DNA of 64,000 nucleotides. It comes from Paenibacillus ginsengarvi (GTDB taxonomy: Bacteria; Bacillota; Bacilli; Paenibacillales; NBRC-103111). The stretch covers positions 176,341 through 240,340 of the forward strand of contig NZ_RBAH01000011.1 of assembly GCF_003626695.1 (NCBI RefSeq), in the 5' to 3' direction. The translations under genes were made by a program, and so were the position numbers. The notes beneath the pieces were generated by a model. That model saw only the letters and a list, made by a program, of their open reading frames with translations. It did not search any database and was not told the origin of the DNA. Below, piece after piece: positions 25,756 to 34,111 of this stretch; the first letter of the stretch is position 1; each line of letters begins with the position of its first letter.

Positions 25756-27162
25756 TTAAGCCTGAATGGCCGCCAACAGCTCGTTTTCCAGAAACAATAC
25801 CTGCATCAGCGACGACTGCGCCTGCCAGAGATAAGCGGAGGACGGATTTTTTTTGTACTCGTCCATAGACGTCACAGCCGTGTTCATCGCTGCGACCCAT
25901 TTTTGCAGCGCCGCCTTCTGGTCGGCTCCAAGCCCGCTTCCGAACGTAGCGCTGGCGCCGGACCATGCCTGATGCGCCGTATGAATCGTTTGCAGCGTCG
26001 CGTCGTCAAGCGCCGACGGCGTCTTCTCTTTCAGGTGGGCGACGGCGAAGCCGCCGATCGTTTGTACCAGCTTTTGATTTTGCGTGAAAAAGGTTTCCAC
26101 AGCGGCGGGCTGTTCGCCGGCCCATTTAATTTTGCTTACGGCGGGGAGCGGCAAAGCTTTCAGGAACAGCTCCATCTTCTGATCCTTCAGCAGTTGGCTG
26201 AGGGCCAAGGCATCGTCGCGATTCGGCGCAAAACCGACGTACACATAAAATTTATCCGACTGCTGGACATAGGCCGCTAATCCCTTCTTCTTGAGCTCGG
26301 CAACGGCGCTATCTGCCCCCTGCTGGTTGGTGAATACGCCGTTCTGGAGCAGCGTATACGTCGCGGCCGCCATATTCAGCGGCACGGTAGCTCCGCTCGC
26401 GGCTGTAGAAGCGGGAGCGGCGTTCTCTTTTCCCCCGCCGGCGGCCGTTTGTCCGGGAAGCGCCCCCGTACCCGTCTGGGACGGAGCGACCGCCACCGAC
26501 TTGCCGGGCCCCGCCGCTGCATCGCTCCCGTTCTTCTGCGTCTCCTCGCCGCCAAACATCGACAAGACGAAAAAACCGATCAAGACGCCCGTTCCAACCG
26601 CCCCCGCAACGGAAGCGATCACCTTGAGCCAGGATGTCGGAGAATTCCGCTCATACCGGCTCGGAGGCAAATGCGGCGGCAAGTCTCCCCGCACATACGA
26701 ACGCTCCGATCGCTCCCGCTCCGGCTCGTAATAGCCGGTATGACCGTCATACCGTTCCTCCGGCTCGAGCGGGTAACGCTCCGGGTCCAGCCGATCCGGA
26801 AAACGGGACTGAGCCGAGGCCGGGGGATGAGCAGGATGTTCGGTCCGCTGCCGCTCCGATTCGCGAATCATCCGCTCCACCCGTTCCGTCTCTTCGTCGA
26901 ACGGGCTTTTCCATGCTCCGAAATCGGTCGTGAACTGATTAAGCGGCTGCGTATCGAAAAGCGGACCGCGAGCGGGCCGCGGAGCCGGCTCTTCCCTATG
27001 GTTGCCGGACGATCGTTCGATAACCGGCTCTTCCCCGGGCCAATGGTCCTCCCGCACGACCGAATATTCTTCTTTAAGTAAAGGGATCACCTGAGGCTGG
27101 TCTTTGCGGACCGTCTCCCGTCCCGTTTCGTCAAACCGGTAAGTGATTCTCGCTTTGTTCAT
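25756..27162 (-). CDS. SPOR-domain membrane protein, SpoIIB-like
   Basis: A 468-residue protein with a long charged, Pro/Glu/Arg-rich cytosolic region, one membrane segment near residue 185 (VIASVAGAVGTGVLIGFFVL), an Ala/Gly-rich linker, and an extracytoplasmic SPOR-like domain (YTLLQNGVFTNQQGADSAVAELKKKG). A helical tail ends it. SPOR domains bind denuded peptidoglycan at septa. Its place between maf and murC/folC matches that of spoIIB in B. subtilis, where the protein helps septal wall thinning during engulfment. Sequence similarity beyond the SPOR part is not clear, so the name is inferred from position. The ATG at 27160-27162 follows AAGGAGTG. Confidence 0.75.
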   Translation of the reverse strand: MNKARITYRFDETGRETVRKDQPQVIPLLKEEYSVVREDHWPGEEPVIERSSGNHREEPAPRPARGPLFDTQPLNQFTTDFGAWKSPFDEETERVERMIRESERQRTEHPAHPPASAQSRFPDRLDPERYPLEPEERYDGHTGYYEPERERSERSYVRGDLPPHLPPSRYERNSPTSWLKVIASVAGAVGTGVLIGFFVLSMFGGEETQKNGSDAAAGPGKSVAVAPSQTGTGALPGQTAAGGGKENAAPASTAASGATVPLNMAAATYTLLQNGVFTNQQGADSAVAELKKKGLAAYVQQSDKFYVYVGFAPNRDDALALSQLLKDQKMELFLKALPLPAVSKIKWAGEQPAAVETFFTQNQKLVQTIGGFAVAHLKEKTPSALDDATLQTIHTAHQAWSGASATFGSGLGADQKAALQKWVAAMNTAVTSMDEYKKNPSSAYLWQAQSSLMQVLFLENELLAAIQA

Positions 27163-27286
27163 GCTAGGCTCACTCCTTGTCCCTGAAACTGCTTGTTCTC
27201 ATCTGTATGCGGGACAAACGGCATTTATGCCTGCTGCGAATCCGGTATCCGAAAGTTTCGGGACCGGCAGAAGCGAACGGCTCCGA

Positions 27287-27481
27287 ATAACGGAACCGGA
27301 ACTTCCGCTAATCGCTGTACGCCCCTGCAAGTGCCCCTTATAACGGAACAAAAAGTTCCGTTATCCCCTCGGGCAAAGCTGAAAAAAGCTGGCTTTTCCC
27401 CAGATAACGGAACTAGCGCTTCCGCTATCGGGCCATTTTCCTCCCCTCCCAGCCCAATAACGGAACAAATGCTTCCTCTAT
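27287..27481. repeat. Four ATAACGGAAC palindromic repeats (site 1)
   Basis: Four 25-27 bp units at 27287-27312, 27340-27364, 27404-27428 and 27457-27481 of the form ATAACGGAAC-N5-STTCCGYTAT. The second is perfect, with 10-bp arms. The spacer between units 1 and 2 (CGCTGTACGCCCCTGCAAG...) is also found between the two units at 63714-63791, so the repeated unit is longer than the palindrome. Confidence 0.85.
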
Positions 27482-27549
27482 GCCAGACCGGCAAGCGGGA
27501 AAGCTATCCCCCTACGCGGCCGTCAACATGGCGGCATTCCTGTTTACAA

Positions 27550-27590
27550 CAAAAAAAGAAAAGCGAAACGATAAGCATCGTCCCGCTTTC
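27550..27590 (-). terminator. Terminator of murC
   Basis: On the minus strand AAGCG-GG-ACGAT pairs with ATCGT-TT-CGCTT, followed by TTCTTTTTTT, 35 bp after the murC stop codon. Confidence 0.75.
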
Positions 27591-27623
27591 CCGCGCTCTT
27601 CCTATGTGCAGCCCCGGCCCCGG

Positions 27624-29030
27624 TCAGCCTTCCCGCTCCGCCAGCGCCTTCGCAAGCGCATGGGACGCCTTCCAGATGTCGCCCGCTCCCATCGTAAGCA
27701 CGAGATCTCCCGGCCTCGCAAATCCGAGCAGGAAGTCCGTCGCTTCGCGGACCGTGGCGATATGTCTCACATTAGCATTGCCGTTTCGCCGGATCAGCTC
27801 CGCCAGCTTCTCCGAGCTGATGCCCTCGATCGGCTTCTCCCCTGCCGGCGAATAGATGTCGATGATGACGACCTCGTCGGCTTCGCCGAACGCTTCCCCG
27901 AACTGATCGAACAAAAAGTACGTGCGCGTATAGCGCTGCGGCTGAAACACCGCGACGACGCGTTTTCCCGTCGCTTTGGCGGCGGCGATCGTGGCCGCTA
28001 TTTCCGTCGGATGGTGCGCGTAATCGTCGACGACCAGGATGCCGTCCGTATCGCCGAGCACCTGGAAACGCCGCTTCGCGCCGCGAAACAACTTGATCGC
28101 TGCGGCAAACTCCGCAAACGGCACGCCCGCCTCACGGCAGACGACGAACGCGGCGAGCGCGTTGTATACGTTGTGCCGTCCGGGAACGGACAGCTCCACC
28201 GTCCCGAGCGCCGTTCCCCCATGCTCTACCTCGAACGCAACGCAGCGGTCGCCGGTCGTCACGTGAATGGCCCGGTAATCCGCTTCGCGCTCCAGGCCGT
28301 ACGTAATCGCCCGTCCGGGTTCACCGGCCTCCAGCAGTTCCCTTACTTCCGGGTCGTCGATGCAAACGACCGCCCTGCCGTCTTCGGCGACTTGGCTGAG
28401 AAACTGGGCGTAAGCCGCCTTCAGCTTGGCGAAGCTGCCGTCGTAATTTTCCAGGTGGTCCGCTTCGATGTTCGTGACGACCGCATACGCCGGCTGGTAG
28501 CGTAAAAAGGAGCCGTCGCTTTCGTCCGCTTCGGCGACGATATATTCGCCTTTGCCCGCTTTGGCGTTGCTGCCGAGGTTCATCACCTCGCCGCCGATGA
28601 CGTAGGTCGGATCGAGCCCGCACGTCTCCATGACGAGCGCGATCATCGAGGACGTCGTCGTTTTGCCGTGGGCTCCGGCGACGGCAATTCCTTTGCGCGT
28701 CTCCATAAGCCGGGCCAGCATTTCCGAGCGGTGCAGCAGCGGGATGCCGAGCCGCTTCGCCTCGGCGACCTCCACATTATCGGCCGGCAAAGCCGTCGAA
28801 TAAACGACGACGTCGGCCCCGTGCACCTGGCTCGCTTCGTGCCCGATATACACGCGGGCCCCTTTGGCGGCCAGCTTGTCGGTTAGCTCTTGCGCGGCCA
28901 AGTCCGAACCCGTTACGTTGTACCCCATCTCCAGCATCACTTTGGCAATGGCGCTCATGCCGTACCCGCCGATTCCGATAAAATGAACCCGTTCCGTCGT
29001 CGTTTTCGTCGTCTTCACACCTACGCTCAC
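27624..29030 (-). CDS. murC: UDP-N-acetylmuramate--L-alanine ligase
   Basis: Cytosolic Mur ligase adding the first residue of the stem peptide. The N-terminal UDP-binding motif HFIGIGGYGMSAIA is at residues 16-29, the ATP-binding GAHGKTTTSSM near residue 117, and EADESDGSFL near residue 165. Length is 468 residues. The GTG start at 29028-29030 overlaps the folC stop by 4 bp with only AAAGG upstream, so it is probably translated by coupling to folC. Confidence 0.95.
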   Translation of the reverse strand: MSVGVKTTKTTTERVHFIGIGGYGMSAIAKVMLEMGYNVTGSDLAAQELTDKLAAKGARVYIGHEASQVHGADVVVYSTALPADNVEVAEAKRLGIPLLHRSEMLARLMETRKGIAVAGAHGKTTTSSMIALVMETCGLDPTYVIGGEVMNLGSNAKAGKGEYIVAEADESDGSFLRYQPAYAVVTNIEADHLENYDGSFAKLKAAYAQFLSQVAEDGRAVVCIDDPEVRELLEAGEPGRAITYGLEREADYRAIHVTTGDRCVAFEVEHGGTALGTVELSVPGRHNVYNALAAFVVCREAGVPFAEFAAAIKLFRGAKRRFQVLGDTDGILVVDDYAHHPTEIAATIAAAKATGKRVVAVFQPQRYTRTYFLFDQFGEAFGEADEVVIIDIYSPAGEKPIEGISSEKLAELIRRNGNANVRHIATVREATDFLLGFARPGDLVLTMGAGDIWKASHALAKALAEREG

Positions 29031-30400
29031 CAGCCTTTGTCAGAATCTTTGCCGTACAGAACCCAGGAGCGCACATCGGAAATCAAATACAACGTGCCCG
29101 TCACAACGGCCAGATCGTCCTCGCCGGTTTTCTCTTCAAGCTGCTTCAGCGCTTTGCGCCAGTCCGGCTCCACGGTGACCGGAACTTGCCGGTTCAGCCC
29201 GCGCAGCGTTTCCCGGGCCAGCTCGGCGAGCGATTCCGCTTCCGCTTTTTTGAAGAAATCGGGCTCGGTCACGATCAGCGAATCGACGAGCGGCATCAGC
29301 TCGCGCATAACGCCGTCATGCTGCTTCGTCGGCATCATCGCGATCATCATATGCAGCTTGCCGTAGCGGTAAACCGTACGGAGCGCCTCCGCCAGCGTCT
29401 CCGCCCCTTCGGGATTGTGCGCCCCGTCCAGCAGCATCCGCGGACTGTGCTTAACCATCTCGAGCCGGCCCGGCCAGCTTGCCGTCCGCATTCCTTCGAG
29501 GAACGGCTCGTCATCGAGCACGATCGCGTAGTATTGGCGCAGCACCTCAAGCGTCATGAGGGCTACCGCCGCATTTTTGAGCTGGTGCCCGCCGTTCAGC
29601 GTAATATCCACCTGATCCAGCGTGCGGAACGGCCCGGTAAAACGCAGCGTCTGCCGGTCCAGCTCGGACCTTGCCGCTTCGTAGCGGAACTGCTCGTTCA
29701 TGAGGTAAAGCGTGCTTTTGCGCGCTGCGGACACGTTGCGGATCACTTCGATCGCCTCTGGCTGCTCCACCGCGCTGACGATGGGCACGCCGGACTTGAT
29801 AATCCCCGCCTTTTCCTCCGCTACCGCGGTCAACGTATCGCCGAGAATCTCCATATGATCGTGGCCGACGTTCGTAATGACCGAAACGATCGGTGTGACG
29901 ATATTGGTCGAATCGAGCCGGCCGCCGAGTCCGGTTTCCCAGACAACGAAGTCGGGGAACGTAACTTTGGCGAAATAAAGCAGCGCAAGAGTAGTCGACA
30001 CCTCGAACATCGTCGGCGCGCCCCATTCCGTCTCGGCGATTTCGTCGAATACCGGCTTCAGCAGATTGGTCAGCCGCAGCAGCGATTCGTCGTCGATGTC
30101 CTGGCCGTTATACTGAATCCGGTTCTGGTACCGCTCGATATACGGGGAAGTAAACGTCCCCACATCATACCCGCAAGCCGTAAGCGTTCTCGTCAAAAAG
30201 GCGCAAGTCGAGCCTTTGCCGTTCGTACCCGCGACGTGAATGAATTTCAGCCGCCGCTGCGGAAATCCAAGCTTTTCCATGAACAATTCCATTCGCTTCA
30301 GGCCCGGCCGAATGCCGAATTTCATTCTTCCGGTAATCCATTCCACCGCTTCGTCCGCCGTCCGGAAAGCGCCTAGAGCGGTTTCGGTCGCTTCATTCAT
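29027..30400 (-). CDS. folC: Folylpolyglutamate synthase / dihydrofolate synthase
   Basis: Mur-ligase-fold enzyme adding glutamate to dihydropteroate and folates. The ATP loop is HVAGTNGKGSTCAFL near residue 55, with SPYIERYQNRIQ and ETGLGGRLDSTNIV following, and DGAHNPEGAETL in the C-terminal domain. Length is 457 residues. The ATG at 30398-30400 has AAAGGGATG upstream. It lies between valS and murC; the valS-folC order is as in B. subtilis. Confidence 0.94.
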   Translation of the reverse strand: MNEATETALGAFRTADEAVEWITGRMKFGIRPGLKRMELFMEKLGFPQRRLKFIHVAGTNGKGSTCAFLTRTLTACGYDVGTFTSPYIERYQNRIQYNGQDIDDESLLRLTNLLKPVFDEIAETEWGAPTMFEVSTTLALLYFAKVTFPDFVVWETGLGGRLDSTNIVTPIVSVITNVGHDHMEILGDTLTAVAEEKAGIIKSGVPIVSAVEQPEAIEVIRNVSAARKSTLYLMNEQFRYEAARSELDRQTLRFTGPFRTLDQVDITLNGGHQLKNAAVALMTLEVLRQYYAIVLDDEPFLEGMRTASWPGRLEMVKHSPRMLLDGAHNPEGAETLAEALRTVYRYGKLHMMIAMMPTKQHDGVMRELMPLVDSLIVTEPDFFKKAEAESLAELARETLRGLNRQVPVTVEPDWRKALKQLEEKTGEDDLAVVTGTLYLISDVRSWVLYGKDSDKGW

Positions 30401-30529
30401 GCTTCTCATCCCTTTAGTATATGAATTTGGCCCGTGAAATTGATAGTCATCGGTCCATTTCCAGAAAACGGCCTGCAGAGCGCTTCGGCTCCGCAGACCG
30501 GTCATGGTTATCGCTTCCGGCAAGGAATC

Positions 30530-33208
30530 TTACAAGCCTTTCAGCTCGGCAAGCCTTGCCAGCACTTTATCGCGCTTCTCGGCGTAATCGCGCATTTTTG
30601 CCTTTTCTTCCTCGATCACCTTCGCCGGCGCCTTCGCGACGAAGCCTTCGTTCGCCAGCTTTTTCTCCACGCGCTGCACTTCGGCGTTCAGCGTCTGCAC
30701 TTCTTTGTCCAGCCGCGCCAGCTCTTGCGAAATGTCGATCAGACCGGCGAGCGGCAGGAACAGCTCCGCTCCGGTTACGATGGCCGTCATCGACTTCTCC
30801 GGATGGGCGATATCGGTTCCGAACGCAAGGCTGGTCGTGTTGCAGAAACGGCGGATGTATTCCTCGTTGCGCTCGATGATGGACAGCGAGTCGCCGCTCG
30901 AAGCTCGAACGTGCAGCTCAACCTTCTTGCTCATAGGCACGTTCACTTCGGCGCGGATGTTGCGTACCGAGCGAATCATGTCCATAAGCAGATTCATCTC
31001 GCTCACCGCATCCGGCGCTTCCAGCGCTGGGTCGTATTCCGGCCACGGCGCAAGCACGATCGTATCGCCAACATGTGGCAAGTGCTGCCAGATCTCTTCG
31101 CTGATAAACGGCATAAACGGATGAATGAGCCGCTGCGTCCGGTCGAGCACGTAAGCGAGCACCGACTTCGTCGTCTTTTTCGCCGCTTCGTCTTCGCCGT
31201 ACAGCGACAGCTTCGCAAACTCGATATACCAGTCGCACAGATCGTCCCAAATGAAATTGTACAAGCTGCGGCCGGTTTCCCCGAACTCGTATTGATCCAT
31301 CAAACGGGTCACTTCGCGCGTCGTTTCGTTCAGCCGGTGCAGGATCCAGCGATCCGCCGTACGGAGCTCGCCGCTGAGGTCGATATCCGCCGCCGTGAAT
31401 CCTTCCATATTCATCAGCGCAAAGCGCGAGGCGTTCCATATTTTATTCGCAAAGTTGCGCGCCTGCTCGACCCGCTCCCAGCGGAAGCGCAAATCCTGCC
31501 CCGGCGTGCTGCTCGTGGACAGCATGTAACGCATCGCGTCCGCTCCATATTTCTCGATAACGTCAAGCGGGTCAACCCCGTTGCCGAGCGACTTGGACAT
31601 TTTGATACCTTCCGAATCGCGTACGAGACCGTGGATCAGCACGTCCTTGAACGGATTTTGTCCGGTAAATTCGAGCGAGCTGAAGATCATCCGCGATACC
31701 CAGAACGGAATGATGTCGTAGCCGGTTACGAGCAGACTCGTCGGAAAATACTTATTCAAGTCTGCCGTCTGATCCGGCCACCCGAGCGTCGAGAACGGCC
31801 ACAGCGCCGAGCTGAACCAGGTGTCGAGCACATCTTCATCCTGCTTCACATGTTCGCTGCCGCAATGCGAGCATTTTGTCGCGTCTTCTCTTGCGATTGT
31901 GATACCGTCGCAATCGGCGCAATACCAGGCCGGAATCCGGTGCCCCCACCAAAGCTGGCGGGAAATGCACCAGTCGCGGACGTTTTCCATCCATTGCAAA
32001 TATGTTCTTTCGAAGCGATCCGGAACGAAATGTACGCCATCGCCCGATTTTTGCACCTCGATCGCCTTGTCGGCCAGCGGCTTCATGCTGACAAACCATT
32101 GGGTGGACAAGTACGGCTCAACGACAACCCCAGTACGTTCGCTATGGCCGACCTGATGCACGTGCTCCTCGATTTTGAGCAGAACGCCCTGCTCCTTCAA
32201 GTCCTGAACGAGCTTCTTGCGGCAGTCGAAGCGATCCATGCCTTGATAAGGTCCCGCATTCGCGTTCATGACGCCGGATTCGTCCATCACGAGAACTTGC
32301 GGCAGCTCGTGGCGCTGGCCGACCTCGAAGTCGTTCGGATCGTGAGCCGGCGTAATCTTAACCGCCCCGCTGCCGAACTCCTTGTCGACATATTCGTCCG
32401 CCACGACCGGAATTTCCCGGCCGATAATCGGCAGGACGAGCATTTTGCCGATCATGCCGCTGTACCGCTCGTCGTCCGGATGAACGGCTACCGCCGTATC
32501 GCCGAGCATCGTTTCGGGACGCGTCGTCGCCACCGTAATATGGCCGCTTCCGTCCTTGAGCGGATATTGCAGATGGTATAGGCCGCCTTGCACTTCCTTA
32601 TGCTCGACCTCGATATCCGACAGCGCCGTACGCGCCGCCGGATCCCAGTTGATGATCCGTTTGCCGCGGTAAATGAGCCCCTTCTCGTACAGCTTGACGA
32701 ACACCTCGCGAACCGCGCGGGACAGCCCTTCGTCCAGCGTGAACCGCTCACGGGAATAGTCGAGGGAAAAGCCGACCTTGGCCCATTGCTCGTGAATCGT
32801 GTTCGCATACAGCTCTTTCCATTCCCATACTTTCTCAAGAAACGCTTCCCGGCCCAGATCGTGCCGCGAGACTCCTTGCTCTCGCAGCTTCTGCTCCACC
32901 TTCGTCTGCGTGGAAATACCGGCATGGTCCGTGCCCGGCAGCCACAAAGCGTCAAAACCCTGCATCCGTTTCATACGCGTCATAATGTCCTGAAGCGTGC
33001 AGTCCAGCGCATGGCCGATATGGAGCATCCCCGTTACGTTCGGGGGCGGTATGACAATCGTATACGGCTGCGCGTCCGGACGTTTGCCGGCTTCGAACAC
33101 GCCGTTCTCCAGCCAGTAGGCGTACCATTTTGCTTCCGCCGATTTCGGGTCGTACGTCGTGGGCATCGAAACCGATTCCCGCGTTTTCATTTCCTGCATG
33201 TCCGTCAT
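30530..33208 (-). CDS. valS: Valyl-tRNA synthetase
   Basis: Class I aminoacyl-tRNA synthetase charging tRNA-Val, with an editing domain for mis-charged threonine. Signatures are [14 protein letters not shown] near residue 45, [13 protein letters not shown] near residue 535, and a C-terminal coiled coil ([22 protein letters not shown]; quoted in part) that grips tRNA. Length is 892 residues. The ATG at 33206-33208 follows CGGAGG. It is preceded by a T-box leader and its own promoter. Confidence 0.97.
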   Translation of the reverse strand: MTDMQEMKTRESVSMPTTYDPKSAEAKWYAYWLENGVFEAGKRPDAQPYTIVIPPPNVTGMLHIGHALDCTLQDIMTRMKRMQGFDALWLPGTDHAGISTQTKVEQKLREQGVSRHDLGREAFLEKVWEWKELYANTIHEQWAKVGFSLDYSRERFTLDEGLSRAVREVFVKLYEKGLIYRGKRIINWDPAARTALSDIEVEHKEVQGGLYHLQYPLKDGSGHITVATTRPETMLGDTAVAVHPDDERYSGMIGKMLVLPIIGREIPVVADEYVDKEFGSGAVKITPAHDPNDFEVGQRHELPQVLVMDESGVMNANAGPYQGMDRFDCRKKLVQDLKEQGVLLKIEEHVHQVGHSERTGVVVEPYLSTQWFVSMKPLADKAIEVQKSGDGVHFVPDRFERTYLQWMENVRDWCISRQLWWGHRIPAWYCADCDGITIAREDATKCSHCGSEHVKQDEDVLDTWFSSALWPFSTLGWPDQTADLNKYFPTSLLVTGYDIIPFWVSRMIFSSLEFTGQNPFKDVLIHGLVRDSEGIKMSKSLGNGVDPLDVIEKYGADAMRYMLSTSSTPGQDLRFRWERVEQARNFANKIWNASRFALMNMEGFTAADIDLSGELRTADRWILHRLNETTREVTRLMDQYEFGETGRSLYNFIWDDLCDWYIEFAKLSLYGEDEAAKKTTKSVLAYVLDRTQRLIHPFMPFISEEIWQHLPHVGDTIVLAPWPEYDPALEAPDAVSEMNLLMDMIRSVRNIRAEVNVPMSKKVELHVRASSGDSLSIIERNEEYIRRFCNTTSLAFGTDIAHPEKSMTAIVTGAELFLPLAGLIDISQELARLDKEVQTLNAEVQRVEKKLANEGFVAKAPAKVIEEEKAKMRDYAEKRDKVLARLAELKGL

Positions 33209-33262
33209 GGGGAACAACCTCCGTTTCATTCGCCGCCGAAAGCGCGGCTCTTAAAGAAAAAA

Positions 33263-33297
33263 CAAAAAAGCCTTTCGCCGCAAAGGACGAAAGGCAT
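33263..33297 (-). terminator. T-box-controlled terminator ahead of valS
   Basis: On the minus strand GCCTTTCG pairs with CGAAAGGC, followed by six T residues and more T-rich sequence. It overlaps the antiterminator side of the T-box leader. Confidence 0.85.
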
Positions 33298-33517
33298 TGC
33301 TTCCGTGGTACCACCTTTATTCCGCACCCGTCTTCTTTCGCGGGCACGACACTCGGGCAGATAACGGCTGCGGCCGGCCGGATTCCCGGCGACTCGAGGG
33401 CGACTTCGGTCAGCTACATCCTGCGGAACTTCACAGCAACAACGGTCCGCTCTCTGAAGGCTTGACTGCCTACTACTCCCTTTCAAAGTCTTTGTGCTTT
33501 ATTGCCAGTTTGTTTCC
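33264..33517 (-). promoter_or_regulatory. T-box leader (valine) of valS
   Basis: tRNA-sensing leader controlling read-through into valS. On the minus strand the invariant AAAGGTGGTACCACGG lies at about 33303-33318, preceded by Stem I features: GGGAGTAGTAGG at the base, and a distal part with AGAGAGCGG and GTTGTTGC. The likely specifier is GTC (Val) in CCGAAGTCGCC at 33402-33404. Uncharged tRNA-Val should stabilise the antiterminator. Confidence 0.9.
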
Positions 33518-33524
33518 TGTCTCT

Positions 33525-33553
33525 ATATTAATCATTTTGTCGCAGCGAGTCAA
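33525..33553 (-). promoter_or_regulatory. Promoter of the valS T-box transcript
   Basis: TTGACT and TAATAT on the minus strand separated by 17 bp, just upstream of the T-box Stem I. Confidence 0.75.
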
Positions 33554-33567
33554 TGAGCGCCCGTCAT

Positions 33568-33666
33568 TTAATCGCGCTTGAACATTTGCCTCACCACGTA
33601 GATGACAAGCGCGATCAGCGAAGTAATCCAAACCGCCTGATAGATCGAATGCATGGTCCGGGCCAT
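33568..33666 (-). CDS. Predicted 32-residue membrane protein
   Basis: A very short frame: MARTMHSIYQ, a single hydrophobic segment (AVWITSLIALVIYVV), then RQMFKRD. The ATG at 33664-33666 is preceded by GGGGGGCGGATTC, a plausible ribosome site. The layout of one transmembrane helix with a basic tail is typical of small bacterial membrane proteins that modulate larger complexes. It lies upstream of the valS promoter and no partner gene is obvious. I do not recognise a family; the codon pattern and ribosome site are the only support. Confidence 0.45.
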   Translation of the reverse strand: MARTMHSIYQAVWITSLIALVIYVVRQMFKRD

Positions 33667-33753
33667 GAATCCGCCCCCCGTCCCCGCTTATTTCAACTGT
33701 GATTTTATCAGCATATCCAACGGACGGGGCTTCATACATATATAGAAGGATCA

Positions 33754-33784
33754 TTTCGGCCGAAACGTCATACATTGGTATGAC
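33754..33784. repeat. Two adjacent perfect palindromes
   Basis: TTTCGGCCGAAA (33754-33765) and GTCATAC-N4-GTATGAC (33767-33784), one base apart, 47-77 bp upstream of the small membrane protein gene at 33831. They may be operators; no T-tract follows. Confidence 0.6.
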
Positions 33785-33830
33785 TTTTCTACGCGAACCG
33801 TCCGTTACGACTTGTAAGGAGCGTGAGTGT

Positions 33831-33995
33831 ATGGATAAATGGTGGTGGAAAATCCGCTATTCCGTCAAAGGCGTCCTTTTCCCCTTGATCTGCATTCAAT
33901 TCGTCAGAACTTTGCTGCTGCCTACGGGGCTCGATATTTTTATATTGTTCGGGCTGTTCCTGCTTTATATCGGCTTTTTGCTAAACGTGTACTAA
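33831..33995 (+). CDS. Predicted 54-residue membrane protein
   Basis: A small protein beginning MDKWWWKIRYSVKG, with two hydrophobic stretches (VLFPLICIQFVRTLLL and IFILFGLFLLYIGFLL), so likely a hairpin in the membrane. The ATG at 33831 has AAGGAG 10 bp upstream. A strong terminator follows at 34030. I do not recognise a named family. It diverges from the 32-residue membrane ORF at 33568-33666, with the palindromes at 33754-33784 between them. Confidence 0.6.
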   Translation: MDKWWWKIRYSVKGVLFPLICIQFVRTLLLPTGLDIFILFGLFLLYIGFLLNVY

Positions 33996-34029
33996 GCGCC
34001 CGGTTCGTCGAGCATACATGCAAAAACTT

Positions 34030-34076
34030 AAAACGCGTCCCCGATTGCCGCGTTGCTCGGCTCGGGGACGCGTTTT
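34030..34076. terminator. Bidirectional terminator between 33831 gene and spoVID
   Basis: AAAACGCGTCCCCGA pairs with TCGGGGACGCGTTTT over a 17-base loop, with T-rich ends, between convergent stop codons. Confidence 0.85.
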
Positions 34077-34111
34077 ATTGGCGTTTAGGTGTATGGGACG
34101 GCGGGACTTGC

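Larger units (their letters stand above)
27163..27623. other. 461 bp intergenic region: repeats and the murC terminator
   Basis: Lies between spoIIB-like and murC. 27287-27481 holds four ATAACGGAAC palindromes; 27550-27590 holds the murC terminator. The rest (27482-27549) shows nothing recognisable. Confidence 0.6.

Noticed and set aside
27287..27481. CRISPR-like array of repeats
   Set aside because: Start-to-start spacings differ (53, 64, 53 bp), the units are degenerate palindromes, the spacers themselves are shared with another locus, and there are no cas genes.
27163..27623. Short frames crossing the palindromic repeats
   Set aside because: They encode low-complexity Pro/Ser/Arg-rich peptides without ribosome sites and are by-products of the repeats.
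30434..32581. Very long open frame on the plus strand opposite valS
   Set aside because: It is a mirror of the GC-rich valS coding sequence, with no ribosome site and a composition (Arg/His/Gln-rich) typical of antisense frames. The same applies to long plus-strand frames opposite obg, murE, murC, folC, hemL and hemH.
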